Below are positions 1-5,486 of a DNA stretch of 8,599 nt, in pieces. The translations under genes and the position numbers were made by a program. Position 1 is the stretch's first letter. Every line of letters starts with the position of its first letter. The stretch spans positions 1 through 8,599 of the forward strand of contig JBCBZH010000191.1 of NCBI GenBank assembly GCA_039815415.1, read 5' to 3'. The notes below the pieces were generated by a model. The model made no database searches. It saw only the letters and a program-made list of their open reading frames with translations, and was not told where the DNA came from. The DNA comes from JBCBZH01 sp039815415 (GTDB lineage Bacteria > Bacteroidota > Rhodothermia > Rhodothermales > Rubricoccaceae).

Positions 1-241
1 GCAAAATGCCCTCTTTCTGGAGCAGGTTGCGAACGGTGTTGGACGGCTGGGCGCCCTGGCCGAGCCAGTACACGATGCGCTCCTCGTTGAACTTCACCTG
101 AGCCGGCTCAAGGATCGGTTCGTAGCGACCGAGGTCTTCGATGAAACGACCGTCGCGCGGAGCGCGGGAGTCAGCGGCGACGAGGGCAAAAACGGGCTGC
201 TTGCGGCGGCCCATCCGGCGGAAACGGAGTTTGACGGACAT
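1..241 (-). CDS. rpsP: 30S ribosomal protein S16 (partial, C-terminus cut by window edge)
   Basis: S16 is a small-subunit ribosomal protein that binds 16S rRNA and helps 30S assembly. Eighty codons are visible, starting at the ATG complementary to 239-241. The N-terminus MSVKLRFRRMGRRKQPVFAL and the following DSRAPRDGRFIEDLGRYEP (residues 24-42) are the classic S16 signature. The later block YWLGQGAQPSNTVRNLL (58-74) is also diagnostic. The frame is open to the window edge, so the C-terminal tail is not seen. The gene follows ffh on the same strand with 79 bases between them. The ffh-rpsP order is common in bacteria, often continuing to rimM-trmD-rplS, which would lie left of this window if present. 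No Shine-Dalgarno sequence precedes the start. Identity is near certain. Confidence 0.97.
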   Translation of the reverse strand, partial: MSVKLRFRRMGRRKQPVFALVAADSRAPRDGRFIEDLGRYEPILEPAQVKFNEERIVYWLGQGAQPSNTVRNLLQKEGIL

Positions 242-267
242 GAGAACGTTCGGGGTTGGGTGAGTCG

Positions 268-307
268 GGGTTCAGAGCAGGAGCATCCGGGGATGAACTC
301 CGAACCC
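268..307 (-). terminator. Interrupted 15-bp hairpin between ffh and rpsP (terminator, attenuator or processing site)
   Basis: Three stacked arms pair in order: 268-273 with 302-307 (GGGTTC/GAACCC), 280-283 with 298-301 (GGAG/CTCC) and 284-288 with 291-295 (CATCC/GGATG). The bulges are 6 and 2 bases, and the tip is tight. It lies 13 bases beyond the ffh stop codon on the minus strand. No T-tract follows on that strand, so it is not a standard intrinsic terminator. It could adjust the ffh to rpsP expression ratio. The pairing is read directly from the sequence; the role is inferred. Confidence 0.4.
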
Positions 308-320
308 TGAAAGGGTCGGT

Positions 321-1670
321 TTACCGACCGAGCAATTGTGTGGGATCGACGGTGCGGCCCTTGCCTTGGAGCTTCGCCATCGTCTTCATGAGCTTCTTCA
401 TCTCGCGGAACTGCTTCAGCAGCCCGTTGACGTCTTGCACTTCCATGCCCGCGCCCTTGGCGATGCGGCGGCGACGGGAGCCGTTTATACGATCCGGGTT
501 GGCACGCTCGAACGGCGTCATGGATTGAATGAGGGCCTCGATGTGGCGGAAGGCATCGTCGTCCACATCCATGTTCTTGACGGCCTTCCCAACGCCAGGG
601 ATCATGCCCAGGAGGTCCTTCAAAGACCCCATGTTCTTGATCTTCTGAAGCTGGTCGTAGAAGTCCTGGAGGTCGAAGTCCTGCGAGCGGAACTTGCGCT
701 GAAGCTTCTCGGCCTCCTCAGCGTCGAACTGCTCCTGGGCCTTCTCCACGAATGAGACCACATCGCCCATCCCGAGGATGCGCTGGGCCATCCGGTCTGG
801 GTAGAACTCCGATAGGGCGTCGAGCTTCTCTCCGGTGGAGGCAAACTTGATCGGCTTCTCGACTACGCCTCGGATGGAGAGAGCCGCCCCACCGCGCGTA
901 TCGCCATCGAGCTTCGTCAGCACGATGCCGTCCACGTCCAGGCGATCGTTGAACTCCTTGGCCGTATTGACGGCATCCTGGCCGGTCATCGAGTCGACCA
1001 CGAACAGGATCTCGTCGGGCTCGACGGCATCCTTGATGGCGACGACCTCTTTCATCATCGCCTCGTCCACGTGAAGGCGGCCGGCGGTGTCGATGATGAG
1101 CGTGTCGCGGCCGGTGCGCCGCGCCTCTTGTACGGCTTCGCGCGCGACGGCCACGGCATCCTGAAGCGGCACGCCATCCTCGCCCCGGCGGGCAAAGACC
1201 GGGACGCCGACCTGCTGAGCGAGCGTCTCGAGCTGGTCGACCGCCGCCGGACGGTACACGTCGGCGGCAGCAAGGAGTGGGCTGCGGCCCTTGCCCTTGA
1301 GGTGGAGCGCCAGCTTGCCCGTGAACGTCGTCTTGCCCGAGCCCTGCAGCCCGGCGATCAGGATGACTGTCGGCGGCTTCTTGGCCTTGTTGAGATCCAC
1401 ATGGACGTCTCCAAGGGCATATACCAGCTCGTCGTAGACGGCCTTGACGAACTGCTGGCCGGGGTTGACGGCCTGGAGCACCTTGTCGTCCAGCGCCTGC
1501 TCCTTGACGCGGCTGGTGAAGCTCCGGGCGACGTCGTAGTTGACGTCGGCGTCCAGGAGCGCCCGCCGGACCTCGCGCATGGTCTCGGCGATGTTCAGCT
1601 CGTTGATCTTGCCTTCGCCCTTAACGTTTTTGAGGGCGGCGTCGAGCTTGTCGGATAGCGTTTCGAACAT
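321..1670 (-). CDS. ffh: Signal recognition particle protein Ffh (SRP54 GTPase)
   Basis: Ffh binds SRP RNA and signal sequences of nascent inner-membrane and secreted proteins, and delivers ribosomes to the receptor FtsY at the membrane. It is 449 residues long, a normal length (E. coli Ffh is 453). Domains in order are the N helical bundle (about 1-85), the G domain (about 95-295) and the methionine-rich M domain (about 300-449). GTPase motifs are complete: P-loop GLQGSGKT (107-114), DVYRPAA (137-143), DTAGR (194-198), TKLDG (252-256) and the STGEK closing loop (278-282). In the M domain, GSRRRRIAKGAG (397-408) is the SRP-RNA-binding helix-turn-helix, and Met residues cluster at 423-431 as part of the signal-peptide groove. 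The start has no Shine-Dalgarno sequence. A Bacteroidota-type promoter and structured leader lie upstream. It is followed by rpsP. No SRP RNA gene was recognised in the window. Confidence 0.98.
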   Translation of the reverse strand: MFETLSDKLDAALKNVKGEGKINELNIAETMREVRRALLDADVNYDVARSFTSRVKEQALDDKVLQAVNPGQQFVKAVYDELVYALGDVHVDLNKAKKPPTVILIAGLQGSGKTTFTGKLALHLKGKGRSPLLAAADVYRPAAVDQLETLAQQVGVPVFARRGEDGVPLQDAVAVAREAVQEARRTGRDTLIIDTAGRLHVDEAMMKEVVAIKDAVEPDEILFVVDSMTGQDAVNTAKEFNDRLDVDGIVLTKLDGDTRGGAALSIRGVVEKPIKFASTGEKLDALSEFYPDRMAQRILGMGDVVSFVEKAQEQFDAEEAEKLQRKFRSQDFDLQDFYDQLQKIKNMGSLKDLLGMIPGVGKAVKNMDVDDDAFRHIEALIQSMTPFERANPDRINGSRRRRIAKGAGMEVQDVNGLLKQFREMKKLMKTMAKLQGKGRTVDPTQLLGR

Positions 1671-1706
1671 TCGGAAAGTGCCGGGTGAGGGACGGGGTGG
1701 TCACGA

Positions 1707-1718
1707 ACGAGCTGGCGA
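1707..1718 (-). repeat. One-mismatch copy of the TCGCCAGCTCGA 12-mer in the ffh leader
   Basis: Read on the minus strand this is TCGCCAGCTCGT, differing only in the last base from the exact 12-mers at 1889, 2123 and 6757. It lies 36 bases upstream of the ffh start codon. It is non-coding, so codon bias does not explain it, although similar GAG-CTG-GCG strings do occur inside genes of this window. Confidence 0.4.
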
Positions 1719-1743
1719 TCAGCAGGCCGCGAGGGCGAGGGCA

Positions 1744-1814
1744 GAGCCGCAGGGGGCTCCGGTCTCCACACCGAAGCGCCTCCGGTCGCGGCCGGACCCT
1801 CGACCGGGGTCCGG
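1744..1814 (-). promoter_or_regulatory. Structured 5' leader of ffh with three successive hairpins
   Basis: Three local hairpins lie in tandem between the putative promoter and the ffh start. The first, in transcript order, is a perfect 8-bp stem pairing 1807-1814 with 1792-1799 (CCGGACCC/GGGTCCGG) around a 7-base loop. The second pairs 1780-1786 with 1770-1776 (7 bp including one G-U, 3-base loop). The third pairs 1755-1759 with 1744-1748 (5 bp, 6-base loop). The predicted leader is about 150 bases. It could stabilise the mRNA 5' end or regulate ffh. I do not recognise a known riboswitch or a ribosomal-protein leader. Confidence 0.35.
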
Positions 1815-1827
1815 TACGAGGCGACGC

Positions 1828-1835
1828 CAAAGGTA
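1828..1835 (-). promoter_or_regulatory. Putative Bacteroidota-type -7 promoter element for ffh
   Basis: On the minus strand the bases read TACCTTTG, a perfect match to the TAnnTTTG -7 consensus of the Bacteroidota primary sigma factor. I found no other match to this pattern in non-coding DNA of the window. No clear TTG (-33 element) sits at the expected distance upstream, so the call rests on the -7 box and on its position about 160 bases before ffh. Confidence 0.4.
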
Positions 1836-1859
1836 TCGGATTGCCGACCGCGGATTGGT

Positions 1860-1900
1860 GAATGCGGAATGAGGAGTGGCACGGCCTCTCGCCAGCTCGA
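1860..1900 (+). repeat. Composite dispersed repeat, copy A (degenerate GAATGAG heptamers plus 12-mer)
   Basis: Three heptamers, GAATGCG, GAATGAG and GAGTGGC (1860-1880), are followed by a short spacer and the 12-mer TCGCCAGCTCGA (1889-1900). The same modules in the same order occur on the opposite strand at 6821-6861. That shared order shows this is one repeat family rather than two chance motifs. Short tandemly repeated heptamers in intergenic DNA are known from some bacteria, for example cyanobacteria; the function here is unknown. Confidence 0.55.
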
Positions 1901-2122
1901 GGGGACACCCAAGGGAGGGGGAGGCGTTCCTGCCTGCCAGCCAGTATGTGTTCTTGTATGAAGAAATCGACTCCTGCGACGGGGCTCCTGGATCGTCATC
2001 GTGCGGGGAACCTGGCGAAGCCCCATGCCAACCGGTACCCGATCATGGGCCGTAGGGAGCTGCCCACTCCGTCCTTGCAGCACTTCCGCAATAGGGTCCG
2101 TATCGACAGGTATCTCCCCTCT

Positions 2123-2134
2123 TCGCCAGCTCGA
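2123..2134 (+). repeat. Exact copy of 12-mer TCGCCAGCTCGA upstream of the serpin
   Basis: This is identical to the 12-mers at 1889-1900 and 6757-6768. It ends 16 bases before the serpin start codon, so it would fall in the mRNA leader or core promoter. No heptamer module accompanies it. Confidence 0.5.
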
Positions 2135-2150
2135 CTCTACCCGTTCGACC

Positions 2151-3380
2151 ATGCGCATTGCCGTTCTCATGTTCCTCGGTCTCGCCGCCCTCGCAGGCTG
2201 CGACGCTGTCGGCCAGGACACCCCGACCGACCCGGCCACCATCACGCTCTCGCCTGTCACGGAAGCCGCCGTCGCGAAGAGCAACGACTTCGGTGTTCGC
2301 CTCTTCGATCTCACCGCTGCCGACCGCGACGAGAACCTGATGCTCTCGCCGCTCAGTGCCAGCGTCGCGCTGACGATGCTCTTGAACGGCTCTGACGGCG
2401 ATACCTACACCCAGATCCGCGACATGCTCGGCTACGACGCAAGCCAGGACCTCGACGCCATCAACGCAGGCTATCAGAGCCTCCGCGAACAGCTTCTCGA
2501 GGCCGACCCGCAGGTGCAGCTCGCGCTGGCGAACGCGGTCTTCTACCGCGACACGTTTGGCCCTAGCATCCAGTCCACCTTCCTGGATGCCATGCGCGAG
2601 TCCTTTCACGCGCGCATCGACGGACTGGACTTCACTGACCAGACCGCAGCGCTCGCTGAGGTCAACGGCTGGGCGAGCGACAACACGAACGGCAAGATCC
2701 CAGAGGTGCTGGCGGAGCTGAGTCCCGACCTCGTGATGCTCCTCATGAATGCCCTCTACTTCAAAGGCGACTGGACGACCCAGTTCGACGAGGCCGCGAC
2801 TACAGACCGGACGTTCACCCTCTCCGATGGAAGCCCCATCCAAGTCCCGACCATGAATGGCGACATTGACGCGCGCTACCTCGCGGGCGACGGCTACACC
2901 GCCGTCGAGCTGCCGTACGGGCGCCGCAACTTCTCGATGATCGTCGCCGTGCCCGATGCACCGCTGGGCGACTTCGTGGACGAGCTGGCGACCGGTGGCT
3001 GGACCGATCTCACCGAGGATCTCGGTACCGACGACACGTGGCGTACGGTCATCGTCTCCTTGCCCCGCTTTACGTTTGAGAACGACGAGTTCCTGAACGC
3101 CCCTCTCCAGGCACTCGGCATGGTGGATGCGTTTAGTGGAAGCCGAGCAGACCTGACACGCATCGCGCCCAGTCTGGTCGTCAGCTTCGTGAAGCAGAAC
3201 ACGTTCGTAGAGGTCAATGAGGAGGGTACGGAAGCCGCTGCCGTGACCACCATCGGCATCGAGACCACATCTGTCCCCTCCCACCCGATCTTTGTGGCCG
3301 ACCGGCCCTTCGTGTTCGCCATTCGGGAGCGCACTACCAATACGCTTCTGTTCATCGGACAGGTGACGGATCCGCGCTAG
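2151..3380 (+). CDS. Serpin-family serine protease inhibitor, predicted lipoprotein
   Basis: Serpins trap target proteases by a suicide mechanism in which the cleaved reactive loop inserts into a beta-sheet. The product is 409 residues, of which roughly 375 form the serpin fold. The chosen ATG gives a lipoprotein signal peptide, with lipobox LAGC and modifiable Cys17, so it is probably membrane-anchored and exported; starts further upstream would bury this signal. Serpin landmarks are NLMLSPLSASVALTML (62-77), NALYFKGDW (200-208) and the C-terminal signature from FVADRPFVFAIRE (381-393) to LLFIGQV (399-405). The hinge EEGTEAAAVT (357-366) has the small residues needed for loop insertion, so it should be inhibitory. 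Aligning the hinge and the following SVP with alpha-1-antitrypsin puts P1 at Thr373 and P1' at Ser374, suggesting an elastase- or subtilisin-like target. No partner protease gene is visible nearby. Confidence 0.96.
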   Translation: MRIAVLMFLGLAALAGCDAVGQDTPTDPATITLSPVTEAAVAKSNDFGVRLFDLTAADRDENLMLSPLSASVALTMLLNGSDGDTYTQIRDMLGYDASQDLDAINAGYQSLREQLLEADPQVQLALANAVFYRDTFGPSIQSTFLDAMRESFHARIDGLDFTDQTAALAEVNGWASDNTNGKIPEVLAELSPDLVMLLMNALYFKGDWTTQFDEAATTDRTFTLSDGSPIQVPTMNGDIDARYLAGDGYTAVELPYGRRNFSMIVAVPDAPLGDFVDELATGGWTDLTEDLGTDDTWRTVIVSLPRFTFENDEFLNAPLQALGMVDAFSGSRADLTRIAPSLVVSFVKQNTFVEVNEEGTEAAAVTTIGIETTSVPSHPIFVADRPFVFAIRERTTNTLLFIGQVTDPR

Positions 3381-3407
3381 CGGCCCGCTTCACCGGGGCC
3401 GGGGCCG
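3381..3407 (+). terminator. GC-rich hairpin directly after the serpin stop codon
   Basis: CGGCCC (3381-3386) begins at the base after the TAG stop. It can pair with GGGCCG at 3396-3401 (9-base loop) or with a second GGGCCG at 3402-3407. No T-tract follows directly; the nearest short T run is at 3420-3424. It may terminate or stabilise the serpin transcript and separate it from the sigma-factor gene. Confidence 0.4.
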
Positions 3408-3461
3408 ATGGCTTGGCAGCTTTTCGGAGCGGCCCCTTCCTTTCTCTCATGGCGATTGCGC

Positions 3462-4019
3462 GTGCCTACCGCTCCTGACCGGACCGAGTCCGAGTTGATC
3501 GACGGCTGCAGGCGCGGGCACGCCCCGAGCCAGGAGGCTCTGTATCGCCGCTTTTGGTCGTTTGCCATGTCGGTCGCTCTCCGCTACACGCCCTCCCGCG
3601 ACGACGCCCTCGAGCTGGCGCACGACGCCTTCCTGCGCGCCTTTCGACAGCTCGACCGCTTCGACGCCGACCGGTCGTTCAAGCCTTGGTTCCGCACGAT
3701 TCTCGTCCGGCTCGCCGTGGACCGCCACCGCTCGACGCGCCGGTACCACGCCACCATCGAGCCCGAGGCCGAGCCGCCCGAGTCCACCGCCGAGGGCACC
3801 CCAATGGACGCCCTCGAGGCTGCCGACATCCTCCGACTGCTCCGCGTCCTGCCAGATGACCACCGCGCCGTCTTCAACCTCTACGAAATCGAGGGCTACT
3901 CCCACGACGAGATCGCAGCCATGCTTGGCATCGCAGCAGGCACGTCCCGCTCGCACCTGACACGCGCCAAATCGCGGCTTCGCGATCTCTACCACGAGCA
4001 CAATCCGGTATCGTCATGA
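3462..4019 (+). CDS. ECF (extracytoplasmic function) RNA polymerase sigma factor
   Basis: This is a small group-4 sigma factor that would direct RNA polymerase to a stress or envelope regulon. With the GTG start it has 185 residues. The sigma region 2 domain spans about 27-92: LYRRFWSFAMSVALRYTPS, then DALELAHDAFLRAFRQLDRF, then SFKPWFRTILVRLAVDRHR. After an acidic, Pro-containing linker (about 93-118), region 4 spans about 122-176, with the recognition helix-turn-helix around YSHDEIAAMLGIAAGTSRSH (146-165). An upstream in-frame ATG at 3408 is possible. It abuts the serpin-side hairpin, and the extra 18 codons are poor in GC at third positions and unlike family N-termini, so I prefer 3462. 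The stop overlaps the next start as ATGA, which implies translational coupling with its probable anti-sigma partner. The -35/-10 specificity is unknown. Confidence 0.93.
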   Translation: MPTAPDRTESELIDGCRRGHAPSQEALYRRFWSFAMSVALRYTPSRDDALELAHDAFLRAFRQLDRFDADRSFKPWFRTILVRLAVDRHRSTRRYHATIEPEAEPPESTAEGTPMDALEAADILRLLRVLPDDHRAVFNLYEIEGYSHDEIAAMLGIAAGTSRSHLTRAKSRLRDLYHEHNPVSS

Positions 4020-5434
4020 ATCCGTTCGACGACCGATTCGCAGACCGCGCACGCGAGGTGTTCGACGCCTACGCCGAGCCCGTGGATGAGCCCACCTGGG
4101 AGCGTGTACAAACGGCTCTCGAACAGGACCGGATCGCAGCTCGTGACCGTGCCCCCGTCGCGGGCGTGTGGGCACGCCGGTCCCGCGCCGTCGTCGCACT
4201 GGCGACACTCGTTCTGGTGGGCGGAGTCGGCACCTGGGTCTGGCAGGTCCAATCCGAAGATCCGGTCACAGAGACAGCCGTCGTCCATGCCGACGCCGCG
4301 CCAAGCACTCCTGTCCGCCCGGCGCCCCTCGCATCGCCAGCTCGCGAGGGCACAATGACAGAGCATGATGCCGGTGGGCCTGCACAGGCTTCACCTCAGC
4401 CGTCCGCCCCATCCGCCACCGCGCCGACAGAAACCAGAGTCCTCCTTGCCCAGGCGCCTTCCGGAGCCGCTCCCCGCAGGGCGTCCCCGGCACGCTCCCG
4501 AGCGCTCGCGCCACCGTTGAATCTTGAGGCTGAGGCCTCTGCGGGAGCGCCTTCGCCGCCATCGCAGACAGTCCAAAGGCCCGCGCCCGAGCCTCTCCCG
4601 GCCGCCGAGGCGCCCCCAGCGTACGCCGAGCTGGCGGAATCTGCCTCGCCACTGGCTCCCGCTTCGGGCTCACCCATTCTGACAGCAGACGCTGCGGGAG
4701 CAAGCCGTGCGGTTGCAGATGCCGTCACCCGCGTGCAAGGGCCTGACGAACGCGACGAGATGGTGGCGCGCGAGTCGACTCCCGCCCCGTCGCGACTGGG
4801 CGTGGACCTCGTGCTGGCGACCAATGCCGCCTTCTCGGGGCGCCAACTCGCCGAGGGCGCTGGGCTGACGGCAGGCCTCTCCCGCGAGTGGCGCGTTGGC
4901 AACGGGCTGGCGATCTCCACGGGCGCGCAGGCCGCCTACACGCGCCTGGCGACCGACCCCGATGCCTCTGCGGCAGAAGCCTTGACCTCGCTCGAGTCGG
5001 ATCCTTCGCAGCCGGTGGAGATTCCCAGCCAGACGACGCTCTCTACCCTGGCTCTCGAGGTCCCGCTGGACATCATCGTAGACGTGGCCCGCGCAGGATC
5101 GGGGCGCATCCGAGCAGGCGCCGGGCTGACGACCTCTCTGTACCTCTCGCAACAGTTTGAGGACGAAGGAACCCGCTTTGCCCTCGACCAGGATGTCACG
5201 TCCTCTGGGGAAGGCGTGCAGATCACAACGACAGCCTACAGTGGCACGGAAACGTCGGGGCCTCTGAGCCGCCTCGACCTGGGTCGCCAGGCCAATGTGT
5301 CCATCGGGTACACACTCGACGGGGGCCGCACGCCGCTCTCGGTGGATGCCTACACCCGCCTCCCGCTTGGCGGCATCACGAGCCGAGACCTGCCACTTAC
5401 GGTCGTCGGGCTGCGGCTGCGCCTCGGGCTGTGA
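4016..5434 (+). CDS. Putative dual-membrane-spanning anti-sigma factor with C-terminal outer-membrane beta-barrel
   Basis: The 472-residue product probably controls the ECF sigma factor encoded just upstream (ATGA overlap). Residues 1-57 are hydrophilic, with a PxxxW-type motif (EPTWERV, 25-31) of the kind seen in Bacteroidota anti-sigma N-termini. Residues 58-76 form one transmembrane helix. RRSR precedes it and acidic residues follow, so the N-terminus should be cytoplasmic. Residues 77-258 are a low-complexity linker; 61 of the 130 residues from 91 to 220 are Ala or Pro. Residues 259-472 alternate hydrophobic and polar residues in about eight strands and end in VVGLRLRLGL, typical of a small outer-membrane barrel. 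There is no signal peptide, no cysteine, and no HxxxCxxC zinc anti-sigma motif. Dma-type anti-sigma factors of Bacteroides, as I recall them, have this layout. The pairing and topology are inferences; a plain inner-membrane anti-sigma with a periplasmic domain is the alternative. Confidence 0.8.
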   Translation: MNPFDDRFADRAREVFDAYAEPVDEPTWERVQTALEQDRIAARDRAPVAGVWARRSRAVVALATLVLVGGVGTWVWQVQSEDPVTETAVVHADAAPSTPVRPAPLASPAREGTMTEHDAGGPAQASPQPSAPSATAPTETRVLLAQAPSGAAPRRASPARSRALAPPLNLEAEASAGAPSPPSQTVQRPAPEPLPAAEAPPAYAELAESASPLAPASGSPILTADAAGASRAVADAVTRVQGPDERDEMVARESTPAPSRLGVDLVLATNAAFSGRQLAEGAGLTAGLSREWRVGNGLAISTGAQAAYTRLATDPDASAAEALTSLESDPSQPVEIPSQTTLSTLALEVPLDIIVDVARAGSGRIRAGAGLTTSLYLSQQFEDEGTRFALDQDVTSSGEGVQITTTAYSGTETSGPLSRLDLGRQANVSIGYTLDGGRTPLSVDAYTRLPLGGITSRDLPLTVVGLRLRLGL

Positions 5435-5474
5435 GGTGCCACTGGCGGTCCCAGACCGTACTCTAGGGCACCTC
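5433..5474 (+). terminator. Nested hairpin between the anti-sigma and dioxygenase genes
   Basis: A perfect 8-bp outer stem pairs GAGGTGCC (5433-5440, overlapping the stop codon) with GGCACCTC (5467-5474). Inside it, CGGTC (5446-5450) pairs with GACCG (5454-5458). It occupies most of the 52-base gap before the dioxygenase start, and no T-tract follows. It could attenuate transcription into the dioxygenase gene or block exonucleases at the end of the sigma/anti-sigma mRNA. Confidence 0.45.
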
Positions 5475-5486
5475 TCCGCTCTGCCC

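Larger units (their letters stand above)
1671..2150. other. 480-base intergenic region between ffh and the serpin gene
   Basis: No ORF here looks genuine; the open frames lack recognisable protein sequence. The left part (1671-1840) holds the putative ffh leader and promoter, both on the minus strand. At 1860-1900 lies a copy of the composite dispersed repeat, and 2123-2134 is a second copy of its 12-mer, only 16 bases before the serpin start. A weak long-loop pairing (1981-1986 with 2019-2024, GGGGCT/AGCCCC) is the only other structure I see. The serpin promoter must lie here, but I could not identify a convincing TAnnTTTG or -35/-10 pair for it on the plus strand. Confidence 0.6.

Noticed and set aside
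1981..2024. Pairing GGGGCT/AGCCCC as a riboswitch or small RNA
   Set aside because: There are only six pairs around a 32-base loop with no good inner stem, and I recognise no known RNA family.
2001..2150. 50-codon N-terminal extension of the serpin
   Set aside because: The extension has no family match and would place the lipoprotein signal peptide inside the protein; ATG 2151 gives a clean signal and lipobox.
1671..2150. SRP RNA (ffs) gene near ffh
   Set aside because: I looked for the conserved GGAA-type tetraloop with the asymmetric internal loop on both strands and found no convincing match.
2043..3284. Long open frame of 413 codons on the minus strand
   Set aside because: It lies antisense to the serpin, shows no recognisable domain, and is explained by high GC and codon bias of the plus-strand gene.
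5295..5486. N-terminal extension of the dioxygenase by 64 codons
   Set aside because: It lies within the barrel domain of the preceding gene in another frame; the family N-terminus begins at ATG 5487.
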